Source of the DNA: DASXTW01 sp036505215
GTDB taxonomy: Bacteria > Actinomycetota > UBA4738
Direction of reading: 5' to 3'
DNA length: 37,405 nt
Assembly: GCA_036505215.1 (NCBI GenBank)
Contig: DASXTW010000055.1
Location: 1 to 37,405, forward strand
In this document: positions 14,482 through 21,824 of the stretch, in pieces
How the letters are laid out: every line of letters begins with the position of its first letter
How positions within the stretch are numbered: position 1 is the stretch's first letter
Made by a program: the position numbers and the translations under genes
Notes under the pieces: model-generated
What the model was told of the DNA's origin: nothing
Seen by the model: the letters and a program-made list of their open reading frames with translations, nothing else
Databases searched by the model: none

Positions 14482-15806
14482 ACGTGCGCGAGGCGGTCTC
14501 GACGTTCCGAGGACATCGGGTTCCCCACCTGAACCTGGTGGCCCACAGGAAGTGGTGGTTCGCGCTTTCGGGATTCTTCATCGTGCTGTCGCTGATCGGG
14601 CTGCTCTTCCGGGGGTTGAACTTCTCCATCGAGTTCAAGGGCGGCTCGCTGCTCGAGTTCCACAACCAGAGCGGAGGCTCCGTGAAGGACTACCAGGCGA
14701 TCATGTCGAGGTTCGGCCTGCCGGACGCCAAGGTCGAGATCGTCGGAGGCGGGACGGTTGACATCAAGACGAAGAGTCTGACTCAGCTGGGGCTCACGCC
14801 CACCACACCGACGCCCGCGGTCACCTCCTCCGCCACCACCGGGGCCACCCCGACCCCCACGGCGACCGGGTCGGCGGCGCCCACTCCCACAGCCACGCCC
14901 ACTGCGACGCCAACCGCGAGCCCGGCGACCTCGCCCAGCCCATCCGCCTCGCCCGGGGCCGCTTCATCCCTGAGGGGTGATCAGCTCCGCGCCGCACTCG
15001 CCCGGACCGCCGGGATCTCTCTGAACGAGATCAACGAGCAGGACGTGGGCCCGACGTGGGGGAGCACGATCTCCCGCAAGATGTTCACCGCGCTCGTGAT
15101 CTTCCTCGTGCTCGTCACGCTGTACATCACCCTGCGGTTCGAGCTGAAGATGGCGGCGGGAGCGCTTATCGCTCTGGGCCACGACCTCATCATCACAGCC
15201 GGCATCTATGCACTGGTGGGCCGGGAGGTCACCCCGGAGACCGTCATCGCCATCCTGACCATCCTGGGGTACTCGCTCTACGACACGGTCGTCATCTACG
15301 ACAAGGTAAAGGAGAACACGGAGTCTGCTGCCGCGGTGGCACGGGATACCTATTCCGGCGTGGTCAACAACTCCCTGAACCAGACCCTGATGCGATCGGT
15401 GAACACGTCCCTGGTGGTGCTGCTGCCCATCGGGACCCTGCTCCTGTTCGGCGGCCAGACGCTGAAGGACTTCGCCTTCGCTCTGTTCATCGGGGTGGCC
15501 ACGGGGGCGTACTCGTCGATCTTCATCGCCGCCCCGGTGCTGGCCCTGTTCAAGGAGCGGGAGCCCAGGTACCAGCAGATCCGAGCGCGCGCGGCGGCTC
15601 GAGCGGCTCGGCCCGGCCTGAGGTCTGCTGCCCCTCGCCGGCTGGCCGAGGCGCCCGAAGCCGAGGAGGAGATGGAGCTCGAGCCCGCCACGCTGACGGC
15701 GGTGCCCACCCGTGGTTCGGGATCCCCGGGCGTGGCCCGCCCTCGTCCGGCGGGGAAGAAGAAGAAGGGCAAGGCCGGAAGCAAGTCCAAGCGCCGCCGG
15801 CGCTGA
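14478..15806 (+). CDS. secF: Protein translocase subunit SecF with a Pro/Thr-rich insert
   Basis: 442 residues, longer than the usual 300-350. The N-terminal helix and the motif NFSIEFKGG (48-56) are standard, as are the C-terminal five helices with GYSLYDTVVIYDKVKEN. Residues about 106-164 are an insert made almost only of Thr, Pro, Ala and Ser in the extracytoplasmic domain. The last 70 residues form an Ala/Pro/Glu-rich cytoplasmic tail that ends in a very basic run (KKKKGK...KRRRR). GGAGGAAG precedes the ATG. Function with SecD is firm; the insert is the unusual part. Confidence 0.95.
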   Translation: MNVREAVSTFRGHRVPHLNLVAHRKWWFALSGFFIVLSLIGLLFRGLNFSIEFKGGSLLEFHNQSGGSVKDYQAIMSRFGLPDAKVEIVGGGTVDIKTKSLTQLGLTPTTPTPAVTSSATTGATPTPTATGSAAPTPTATPTATPTASPATSPSPSASPGAASSLRGDQLRAALARTAGISLNEINEQDVGPTWGSTISRKMFTALVIFLVLVTLYITLRFELKMAAGALIALGHDLIITAGIYALVGREVTPETVIAILTILGYSLYDTVVIYDKVKENTESAAAVARDTYSGVVNNSLNQTLMRSVNTSLVVLLPIGTLLLFGGQTLKDFAFALFIGVATGAYSSIFIAAPVLALFKEREPRYQQIRARAAARAARPGLRSAAPRRLAEAPEAEEEMELEPATLTAVPTRGSGSPGVARPRPAGKKKKGKAGSKSKRRRR

Positions 15807-15826
15807 ACCCGGAAGGGAGCACTGCC

Positions 15827-16354
15827 TTGTTCGACACGATGGGGCGAATCAAGGGCCTGATCCGAGATATTCCGGACTTCCCCCAGCCGGGGATCATCTT
15901 CAAGGACATCACCCCCCTCCTCGCCGACGACGATGCCTTCTCCTCCGTGATCGACCTCATCGTCGTTCGGTACGGCCGCGGGAACATCGACAAGGTCGTG
16001 GGGATCGAGGCGCGGGGCTTCATCCTGGCGTCTCCGGTCGCGTATCACTTCGGGGCCGGCTTCGTGCCGGTTCGCAAGGAGGGCAAGCTTCCCTGGGACA
16101 CCGAACGAGAGGAGTACGCCCTCGAGTACGGGACGGCGGTCCTGGAGATCCACAAGGACGCCATCGGGTCAGGGGACCGCGTCCTGATCGTGGACGACGT
16201 CCTGGCCACCGGAGGAACGGCCAAGGCCACGGCCAAGTTGGTGGAACGCTTGGGCGGCAAGGTGATCGGTATCGCCTGCCTGATCGAGCTGACCTTCCTG
16301 AAGGGCCGGGACAACCTGGCCGGCTACGACTTCTTCAGCTTGATCACCTTCTGA
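15827..16354 (+). CDS. apt: Adenine phosphoribosyltransferase
   Basis: 175 residues from TTG at 15827. The PRPP-binding motif VLIVDDVLATGGTA is intact, with DFPQPGIIFKDITPL at the N-terminus and GIEARGFILASPVAY in the core, all typical of Apt. It salvages adenine to AMP. The TTG start is preferred because GGAAGGGAGC lies 8 bases upstream; the in-frame ATG at 15839 would be 20 bases from that site. Its place between secF and rel is conserved in many Gram-positive bacteria. Confidence 0.95.
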   Translation: MFDTMGRIKGLIRDIPDFPQPGIIFKDITPLLADDDAFSSVIDLIVVRYGRGNIDKVVGIEARGFILASPVAYHFGAGFVPVRKEGKLPWDTEREEYALEYGTAVLEIHKDAIGSGDRVLIVDDVLATGGTAKATAKLVERLGGKVIGIACLIELTFLKGRDNLAGYDFFSLITF

Positions 16355-16374
16355 AGCTTCGAATCACCTGCCAC

Positions 16375-16407
16375 GCAGACCGCGCAGCGTTCGAGACCTC
16401 GGTCTGC
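16375..16407 (+). repeat. Inverted repeat downstream of apt
   Basis: GCAGACC and GGTCTGC form a perfect 7-bp stem around 19 bases. No T-tract follows. It may be a weak terminator of the sec-apt operon. Confidence 0.35.
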
Positions 16408-16411
16408 TGGG

Positions 16412-16417
16412 TACATA
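16412..16417 (+). promoter_or_regulatory. Candidate leaderless promoter -10 of the 59-aa membrane protein
   Basis: TACATA lies 7 nt before the ATG. The purine run GGAAAGG directly touches the ATG and is too close to serve as a ribosome site, which favours leaderless translation. Confidence 0.4.
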
Positions 16418-16424
16418 GGAAAGG

Positions 16425-16604
16425 ATGCGACGAGGCGGTCTGACGACCCTGGTTGTGGCCATCTACCTGGCGGTCGGCGTCATCGTGGCCAATTCGCATC
16501 ACTACTTCCGGGGCCTCAACGACCTCAAGGACTTCATCTCGGCGGTCTTGGCAGTCATTCTTTGGCCGCTGGTGCTCGCCAGGATCAACCTTCACATCAA
16601 GTGA
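16425..16604 (+). CDS. Small two-helix membrane protein (59 aa), unknown function
   Basis: A short gene of 59 residues beginning MRRGGLTTLVVAIYLAVGVI. It has two hydrophobic helices (about 6-22 and 37-53) separated by a hydrophilic SHHYFRGLNDLKDF turn, with basic residues at the start and end. The pattern is clearly protein-like rather than random reading of GC-rich DNA. I believe similar small proteins occur in actinobacteria but cannot name a family. It lies between apt and a convergent HATPase-like gene, with its stop only 10 bases from that gene's stop. Confidence 0.7.
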   Translation: MRRGGLTTLVVAIYLAVGVIVANSHHYFRGLNDLKDFISAVLAVILWPLVLARINLHIK

Positions 16605-16614
16605 GGTAACGGCC

Positions 16615-16998
16615 TCAGCTGGGAGGAGGGAGGTCGATCTCGGCCCACAGGACGGGTCCGGGGGTGGGCACGATTCCCCACCGATCGACCAGGTGATCCA
16701 CGAGCCACAGGCTGAGACCGAGGATCTCGGAGGACACCAGATCGCCCTCCTTGTCGGGGTTGGTCTCGAGGTCGCTCACCTCGATCCGGGCCATGTCGGG
16801 GGATATCTGGATGCGCATGCCGATGCGCTCGGCTCCCCTTCGGTTGGCGTAGCGGGTGCTGGCGCCGAGCAGCTCCGAGACCGCCACCCGAATGCGGTCC
16901 AACACCTCGTGTGGCAGGTCGTCAGCAAGGCGATCGACGGCGTGTCGGCCAGAGGGAACGGATCCCGGTGTAGGAGGGAAGTCCTGGGACAACTCCAT
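16615..16998 (-). CDS. HATPase-like (anti-sigma factor kinase type) protein with a degenerate N-box
   Basis: 127 residues resembling the RsbW/SpoIIAB-like histidine kinase ATPase fold common in actinobacteria. Residues 35-51 (RIRVAVSELLGASTRYA) align with the N-box, normally VSELVTNAVRHA; ARIEVSD (70-76) matches the D-box region; LVDHLVDRWGIVPTP (99-113) matches the G-box end. The N-box Asn that holds magnesium is Ala46, and no clear GxGxG motif is seen, so ATP binding is doubtful. The ATG at 16998 follows GAGGGGGA; an upstream extension is rejected. It faces rel head to head. No sigma factor or antagonist is beside it. Confidence 0.68.
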   Translation of the reverse strand: MELSQDFPPTPGSVPSGRHAVDRLADDLPHEVLDRIRVAVSELLGASTRYANRRGAERIGMRIQISPDMARIEVSDLETNPDKEGDLVSSEILGLSLWLVDHLVDRWGIVPTPGPVLWAEIDLPPPS

Positions 16999-17141
16999 GG
17001 GTCCCCCTCGGCTCCCGGGGCCCGGCCTGGACGGGCGCAACCTAGCACAGCGTCCTTCCCCCAGGAAAGAGAATCGCTCCGATCGAAGCGCCAAGACCTA
17101 GCCGGGCGTCATGGGGCGGAGGGATCGGTGATTCCAGTGCT

Positions 17142-17147
17142 TACAAT
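17142..17147 (+). promoter_or_regulatory. -10 element of the rel promoter
   Basis: TACAAT preceded by TGCT resembles an extended -10. It lies 26 nt before the TTG start, leaving room for a GAGAGGA ribosome site. No -35 is evident. Confidence 0.45.
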
Positions 17148-17173
17148 GGCTTCCCGAGAGGAAGGCGTCCCGG

Positions 17174-19423
17174 TTGGACCAGCAGGAGGCCGTCAAGCAG
17201 GAGCGTAAGGGCGGGATCCTGTCCCGGCTCCCGTTCAGGCCGTCCGAAGATGGACCCTCCGACTCCCTCGAGGCCCTGGTCAAGGTGGTCAAGGCCCGCA
17301 ATCCCAAGGCCGACTCGCGCCAGATCCAGCGGGTCCATGCCTTCGCCGACGAGGCTCACCATGGGCAGAAGCGCCTGTCCGGAGAGGACTTCATCGAGCA
17401 TCCGGTGGCGGTGGCCGCCATCGTGGCCGACCTGGGCATGGACCTCACGACGATCCAGGCTGCCCTGCTGCATGACGTCGTCGAAGACACCACTTTGACG
17501 ATCGAGGACGTCAGGCGCGAGTTCGGCGACCAGGTCGCCACCATGGTCGACGGCCTGACCAAGCTGGACGCGATCAAGTTCCGGTCTCGTGAGCAGGAAC
17601 AGGCCGAGAACGTCCGCAAGATGATCGTGGCGATGGCGCAGGACATCAGGATCCTGCTCATCAAGCTGGCCGACCGTTTGCACAACATGCGTACGCTCGA
17701 CGTGTTCTCTCGCCAGAAGCAGGAGCAGAAAGCGACCGAGACGCTCGAGATCTACGCCCCTCTGGCCCACAAGCTGGGGGTTCACCGGATCAAGTGGGAG
17801 CTGGAGGACCTGGCCTTCAAGGCCCTGCACCCGCATCGATTCGCCGAGATCGAGCGACTGGTGGAGAAGCGTGAGGGGGAGCGTCAGGAGTACCTGGAGC
17901 AAGTGTGCGCAGAGCTCCAGGCCAAGCTCCGGGACATGAAGATCAAGGCAGAGGTCGTCGGGCGGCCGAAGCACCTGTACTCGGTGTACGAAAAGATGGT
18001 GCTGCGGGGCAAGGAGTTCAACGAGATATACGACCTGGTGGGCATCCGGGTCATGGTCGACTCGGTGCGCGACTGCTACGCGGCCCTCGGGGCTCTGCAC
18101 GCGTTGTGGAGACCGGTCCCAGGTCGGTTCAAGGACTATATCGCGATGCCCAAGTTCAACATGTATCAGTCCCTGCACACGACCGTCATCGGGCCCGAGG
18201 GCCGGCCCTTGGAGATCCAGATCCGCACGAGCCAGATGCATCGAACCGCGGAGTACGGCATCGCCGCGCACTGGCGCTACAAGGACCGGGGCTCGAAGAA
18301 GACGGCGGACGACCAGGCCGAGATGGCCTGGCTGGGCAGGGTACTCGAATGGCAGCAGGAGATGGCCGACCCTCGGGAGTTCATGGAAGGCCTGAAGATC
18401 AACCTGTACGAGGGCCAGGTGTTCGTGTTCACCCCGAAGGGGGACGTGGTGAACCTCCCCGCCGGGGCCACACCCATCGACTTCGCCTACTCCATCCACA
18501 CGGAGGTGGGGCACCGCTGCATGGGGGCCAGGGTGAACGGCCGACTGGTCCCGCTGGACTACCAGCTGCAGACCGGAGATTCGGTGGAGGTGCTCATCTC
18601 CAAAGCCGTCGATGCAGGGCCGAAGCGGGACTGGCTCTCGATCGTCAAGACGCCTCGGGCTCGCAACAAGATTCGCCAATGGTTCTCGAGGGAGCGGCGA
18701 GAGGACGCCCTGGAGACCGGAAAGGACCTCCTGCAACGGGAGCTCCGACGCCACTCCCTGCCGGTGGTGCGCCTCTCGTCAGACGAGCTGATGTCGCAGG
18801 TCGCCGGGGACCTCAAGTATCCGAACCTGGACTCGCTGTACGTGGCGATCGGGGAGGGCCACGTCTCTCCCCAGTCCATCGTGTCGCGCCTGAGCCGACT
18901 GGTGTCGGAGGAGGCCGAGGAGGAGGCCGAAGAGATCCCTGCGGCCCGGCCGGTCCGACTGGCCAGCCCCGCCGCCCAACCCGTCGTGGTCCAAGGTCGC
19001 AGCGACGTATGGGTCAAGCTCGCCCGGTGCTGCACCCCCGTGCCCGGCGACGAGATCATGGGGTTCGTCACGCGAGGTCACGGCGTGTCCGTCCACAGGG
19101 CGGACTGCCCGAACGCCAAGGACCTCACGAGGCAGGCCGAGCGCCTCATCGACGTGTCGTGGCGGGCCGGCGCTCCGACCTCGTTCCTGGTGTCCATCCA
19201 GGTGGAGGCGCTGGACCGCCGCAAGCTGCTCCAGGACGTGGCCACGGTGCTGGGAGACCAGCACGTGAACATCATCGCCGCGTCGTCGAACACGGGGAAG
19301 GATCGCATCGCCATGCTCCGGTTCACCTTCGAGCTGGCCGACATCACCCACCTGTCCAGCATCATGTCGTCGGTGAAACGGGTGGAGGGCGTATTCGACG
19401 CCTACCGGGTGGTTCCCGGGTAA
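17174..19423 (+). CDS. rel: Bifunctional (p)ppGpp synthetase/hydrolase Rel
   Basis: 749 residues. The order is HD hydrolase domain (about 50-200, LLHDVVEDT with His100-Asp101 and Glu104-Asp105), synthetase domain (about 270-390, RFKDYIAMPKFNMYQSLHT and EIQIRT), TGS domain (about 415-475, VFVFTPKGDVVNLPAGATPIDFAY), a conserved-Cys/zinc-finger region (ARCCTPVPGD) and a C-terminal ACT domain. Both catalytic halves look intact, so the protein should make and degrade the stringent-response alarmone. The start is TTG at 17174 after GAGAGGA. dtd follows after 11 bases. Confidence 0.96.
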   Translation: MDQQEAVKQERKGGILSRLPFRPSEDGPSDSLEALVKVVKARNPKADSRQIQRVHAFADEAHHGQKRLSGEDFIEHPVAVAAIVADLGMDLTTIQAALLHDVVEDTTLTIEDVRREFGDQVATMVDGLTKLDAIKFRSREQEQAENVRKMIVAMAQDIRILLIKLADRLHNMRTLDVFSRQKQEQKATETLEIYAPLAHKLGVHRIKWELEDLAFKALHPHRFAEIERLVEKREGERQEYLEQVCAELQAKLRDMKIKAEVVGRPKHLYSVYEKMVLRGKEFNEIYDLVGIRVMVDSVRDCYAALGALHALWRPVPGRFKDYIAMPKFNMYQSLHTTVIGPEGRPLEIQIRTSQMHRTAEYGIAAHWRYKDRGSKKTADDQAEMAWLGRVLEWQQEMADPREFMEGLKINLYEGQVFVFTPKGDVVNLPAGATPIDFAYSIHTEVGHRCMGARVNGRLVPLDYQLQTGDSVEVLISKAVDAGPKRDWLSIVKTPRARNKIRQWFSRERREDALETGKDLLQRELRRHSLPVVRLSSDELMSQVAGDLKYPNLDSLYVAIGEGHVSPQSIVSRLSRLVSEEAEEEAEEIPAARPVRLASPAAQPVVVQGRSDVWVKLARCCTPVPGDEIMGFVTRGHGVSVHRADCPNAKDLTRQAERLIDVSWRAGAPTSFLVSIQVEALDRRKLLQDVATVLGDQHVNIIAASSNTGKDRIAMLRFTFELADITHLSSIMSSVKRVEGVFDAYRVVPG

Positions 19424-19434
19424 CCCGAGAAGCT

Positions 19435-19890
19435 GTGCGCCTGGTCGTCCAGCGAGTCTCCCGCGCCTCCGTGCGTGTCGGCGGACGAACCGTGGCCCAG
19501 ATCGGGCCGGGACTGCTCGTTCTGGCCGGCGTGGGGAAGGACGAGGACCGGGGCGAGGCGGAGTGGCTGGCGTCGAAGGTGTATCACCTGCGTATCTTCG
19601 AGGACGATGGGGGAAAGATGAACCGGTCGGTCGCCGACTTCGGTGGCGAGGTCCTGGTCGTCCCGCAGTTCACGCTGTACGGCGACGCCCGGAAGGGTCG
19701 GCGGCCGTCCTGGGCGGCGGCCGCGCCGCCGGACATCGCACAGGGCCGGGTCGAAGAGTTCGTCCAAGCTCTCCAGGCACTGGGTGCGCGGGTGGCGACA
19801 GGGGCCTTTCAGGAGCACATGGAGGTGGACCTGATCAACGACGGGCCCGTCACGATCGTGCTCGAGGGAACATCGGGAACCGCCGTCTGA
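19435..19890 (+). CDS. dtd: D-aminoacyl-tRNA deacylase
   Basis: 151 residues, the usual length. Both DTD signatures are present: PQFTLYGDARKGRRPSW (the SQFTL motif, here with Pro, at 77-81) and NDGPVT (135-140), which contains the Gly-cisPro dipeptide that selects D-amino acids. The enzyme removes D-amino acids and Gly mischarged on tRNAs. GTG at 19435 is 11 bases after rel; dtd next to rel is a common arrangement. Confidence 0.95.
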   Translation: MRLVVQRVSRASVRVGGRTVAQIGPGLLVLAGVGKDEDRGEAEWLASKVYHLRIFEDDGGKMNRSVADFGGEVLVVPQFTLYGDARKGRRPSWAAAAPPDIAQGRVEEFVQALQALGARVATGAFQEHMEVDLINDGPVTIVLEGTSGTAV

Positions 19891-19910
19891 GCAGCGCAGT
19901 CGCCCGCTGT

Positions 19911-19916
19911 TACGAT
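19911..19916 (+). promoter_or_regulatory. Candidate leaderless promoter -10 of the MBL-fold gene
   Basis: TACGAT ends 8 nt before the ATG and no ribosome site is present in between. Confidence 0.4.
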
Positions 19917-19924
19917 TCCCAGGC

Positions 19925-20545
19925 ATGTACCTCGAGGTATTCGCCGACAATCCGTTCGCCACGAACTGCTGGCTGCTGGCCCTCCAAGGGCAGGAAGAGG
20001 CGGTCGTCGTCGACCCAGGCTTTTCACCGGACCGGGTCCACGACCTTCTCCGTTCAGCCGGAAAACGCCCCGTGGCCGTGATCGCGACCCACGGGCACTT
20101 CGACCACATCGGGTCTGCGGCCCAGTTCTGCGGAGACGCTATCCCTTTCTACATCCATGAGGAGGATCGCCTCGCCCTTTTCGATCCGGTGGCGTGGGGA
20201 TCGTCCTTTCCGGTACCGGCCAACCCCCCCGCCGTCGTCCGAACCTTCGTGGATGGCGATGGGCTCGACCTGGCGGGCTTCTCTCTTCAGGTCGTGCACA
20301 CCCCTGGGCATACCCCGGGAAGTGCGTGCTTCCAGGCAGAGGAGCTCCTCTTCAGCGGGGACCTGGTTTTCCGCGGTGCGATCGGGCGGTATGACTTTCC
20401 GAACTCCTCGGCCCAGGACATGTTCGCCAGCCTCAAACGGTTCCTCACCCTGCCCGACGAGCTCGACGTCTATCCGGGACACGGCGAGGCCACCACGGTC
20501 GGGCTGGAGCGCGCGGCCAATCCGTTCCTCCGCCAGCTAGCCTGA
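19925..20545 (+). CDS. MBL-fold metallo-hydrolase (glyoxalase II-like)
   Basis: 206 residues. The metal motif H-x-H-x-D-H is THGHFDH (His56, His58, Asp60, His61). Later ligands are in HTPGHTPGS, FSGDLVFRGAIGR and YPGHGEATTVGLE. This is the YcbL/glyoxalase II-like subgroup, which hydrolyses thioesters such as hydroxyacyl-thiols; the actual substrate is unknown. The gene lies 7 bases before hisS, a placement seen in many actinobacteria and Firmicutes. Confidence 0.9.
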   Translation: MYLEVFADNPFATNCWLLALQGQEEAVVVDPGFSPDRVHDLLRSAGKRPVAVIATHGHFDHIGSAAQFCGDAIPFYIHEEDRLALFDPVAWGSSFPVPANPPAVVRTFVDGDGLDLAGFSLQVVHTPGHTPGSACFQAEELLFSGDLVFRGAIGRYDFPNSSAQDMFASLKRFLTLPDELDVYPGHGEATTVGLERAANPFLRQLA

Positions 20546-20552
20546 CCCGCCC

Positions 20553-21824
20553 ATGGAGCTGAAGCCGCCCAGAGGCACCCAGGACTTCCTGCCGCCCGCC
20601 GGCGATCGGATGCGCGAGTTGTACGAGCGTGCGTCGGCGCTGGCCAGGAGGTATGGCTATCGCTACGTGGAGACGCCGGTGTTCGAGCACACCGAGCTGT
20701 TCAGCCGGACCTCGGGACAGTCGAGCGACATCGTGATGAAGGAGATGTACACGTTCGAGGATCGGGGCGGCCGTCAACTGACCCTTCGGCCCGAGGAAAC
20801 GGCCCCGGTGATGCGCGCGTACCTCAATCGTATGCACGACCTTCCGTCGCCGTTCAAGGCGTACTACCTCGCTCGGATGTATCGCTATGGGCGGCCGCAA
20901 GCAGGACGGTATCGCGAACACCGGCAGTTCGGGATCGAGGTCTTGGGAGCTGCGGAGCCCGCGGCGGATGTCGAGGTGATCGCGGTGGGGCACCGGTTTC
21001 TGCGTGACCTTGGCCTGTCCCGATTCCGCCTCGAGCTGAACAGCCTCGGGGACGAGAACTGCAGGCCGGCCTACCGCGAGGAGCTGCTGGCGTACCTGCG
21101 GGCGAACCGAAATCGCCTTCGGGACGAGCACCGCGATCGGTTCGAGGAAAACCCTCTTCGCGTGCTCGACTGCAAGGACGACGCGTGCCGGGACGTCGCC
21201 GGGGGCGCCCCGAAGATCTCGGACCGCCTGTGCGAAGCCTGCAGCGAGCACTTCTCGGCGGTGCAGCGAGGCCTGAAGGAGGAGGGGGTCGAGGCCGTTC
21301 TCACTCCCACCCTTGTCCGCGGGCTGGATTACTACACGAGGACGGCGTTCGAGTTCGTGAGCGAGGTACTGTCGCAGGCTCAGGCCACCCTGTTCGGAGG
21401 CGGCCGGTACGATGGCCTGGCCGAGGCGCTGGGCGGCCCCCGGGTCCCGGCGGTCGGATACGGCCTGGGGCTGGAGCGGGTGCTGCTGGCCCTGGAGGAC
21501 GAAGGAGTCGAGCCCCCCGCGGAGCCGCCCCTGGACGCGTTCGTGGTCGCGATCGGGGACGAGGGGATGGCGCGGGCCGGCGAGGTCATCCGGACGCTTC
21601 GGGAGGCCGGCCTCTCGGCCTCAACGTCGTTCGAGGCCAGGCCGCTCGGGGCGCAGCTGCGGATGGCCGACCGGGCAGGAGCCACGTTCGCGGTGATCGT
21701 GGGCAAGCGCGAGGCCGCTGCCGGTACCGTGAAGCTCAAGCGGCTCTCGGACGGACACGAGGAGGAAGTGGGGCTGGACCAGGCCATCGAACACATGAGG
21801 ACTCAAACAGGGACGACAGGGTGA
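20553..21824 (+). CDS. hisS: Histidyl-tRNA synthetase
   Basis: 423-residue class II synthetase. The N-terminus PPRGTQDFLPP is the usual HisRS opening. Motif 2 lies in MYRYGRPQAGRYREHRQF (109-126), the His-specific motif is RGLDYYTRTAFEF (256-268), then LFGGGRYDGL, and the anticodon-binding domain fills the last 90 residues. It starts 7 bases after the MBL gene and overlaps aspS by 4 bases (GTGA). Confidence 0.97.
   Translation: MELKPPRGTQDFLPPAGDRMRELYERASALARRYGYRYVETPVFEHTELFSRTSGQSSDIVMKEMYTFEDRGGRQLTLRPEETAPVMRAYLNRMHDLPSPFKAYYLARMYRYGRPQAGRYREHRQFGIEVLGAAEPAADVEVIAVGHRFLRDLGLSRFRLELNSLGDENCRPAYREELLAYLRANRNRLRDEHRDRFEENPLRVLDCKDDACRDVAGGAPKISDRLCEACSEHFSAVQRGLKEEGVEAVLTPTLVRGLDYYTRTAFEFVSEVLSQAQATLFGGGRYDGLAEALGGPRVPAVGYGLGLERVLLALEDEGVEPPAEPPLDAFVVAIGDEGMARAGEVIRTLREAGLSASTSFEARPLGAQLRMADRAGATFAVIVGKREAAAGTVKLKRLSDGHEEEVGLDQAIEHMRTQTGTTG

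Noticed and set aside
17141..18754. Reverse-strand frame of 537 codons opposite rel
   Set aside because: Fully antisense to the conserved Rel domains, with His/Leu/Asp-rich sequence typical of mirrored high-GC coding DNA.
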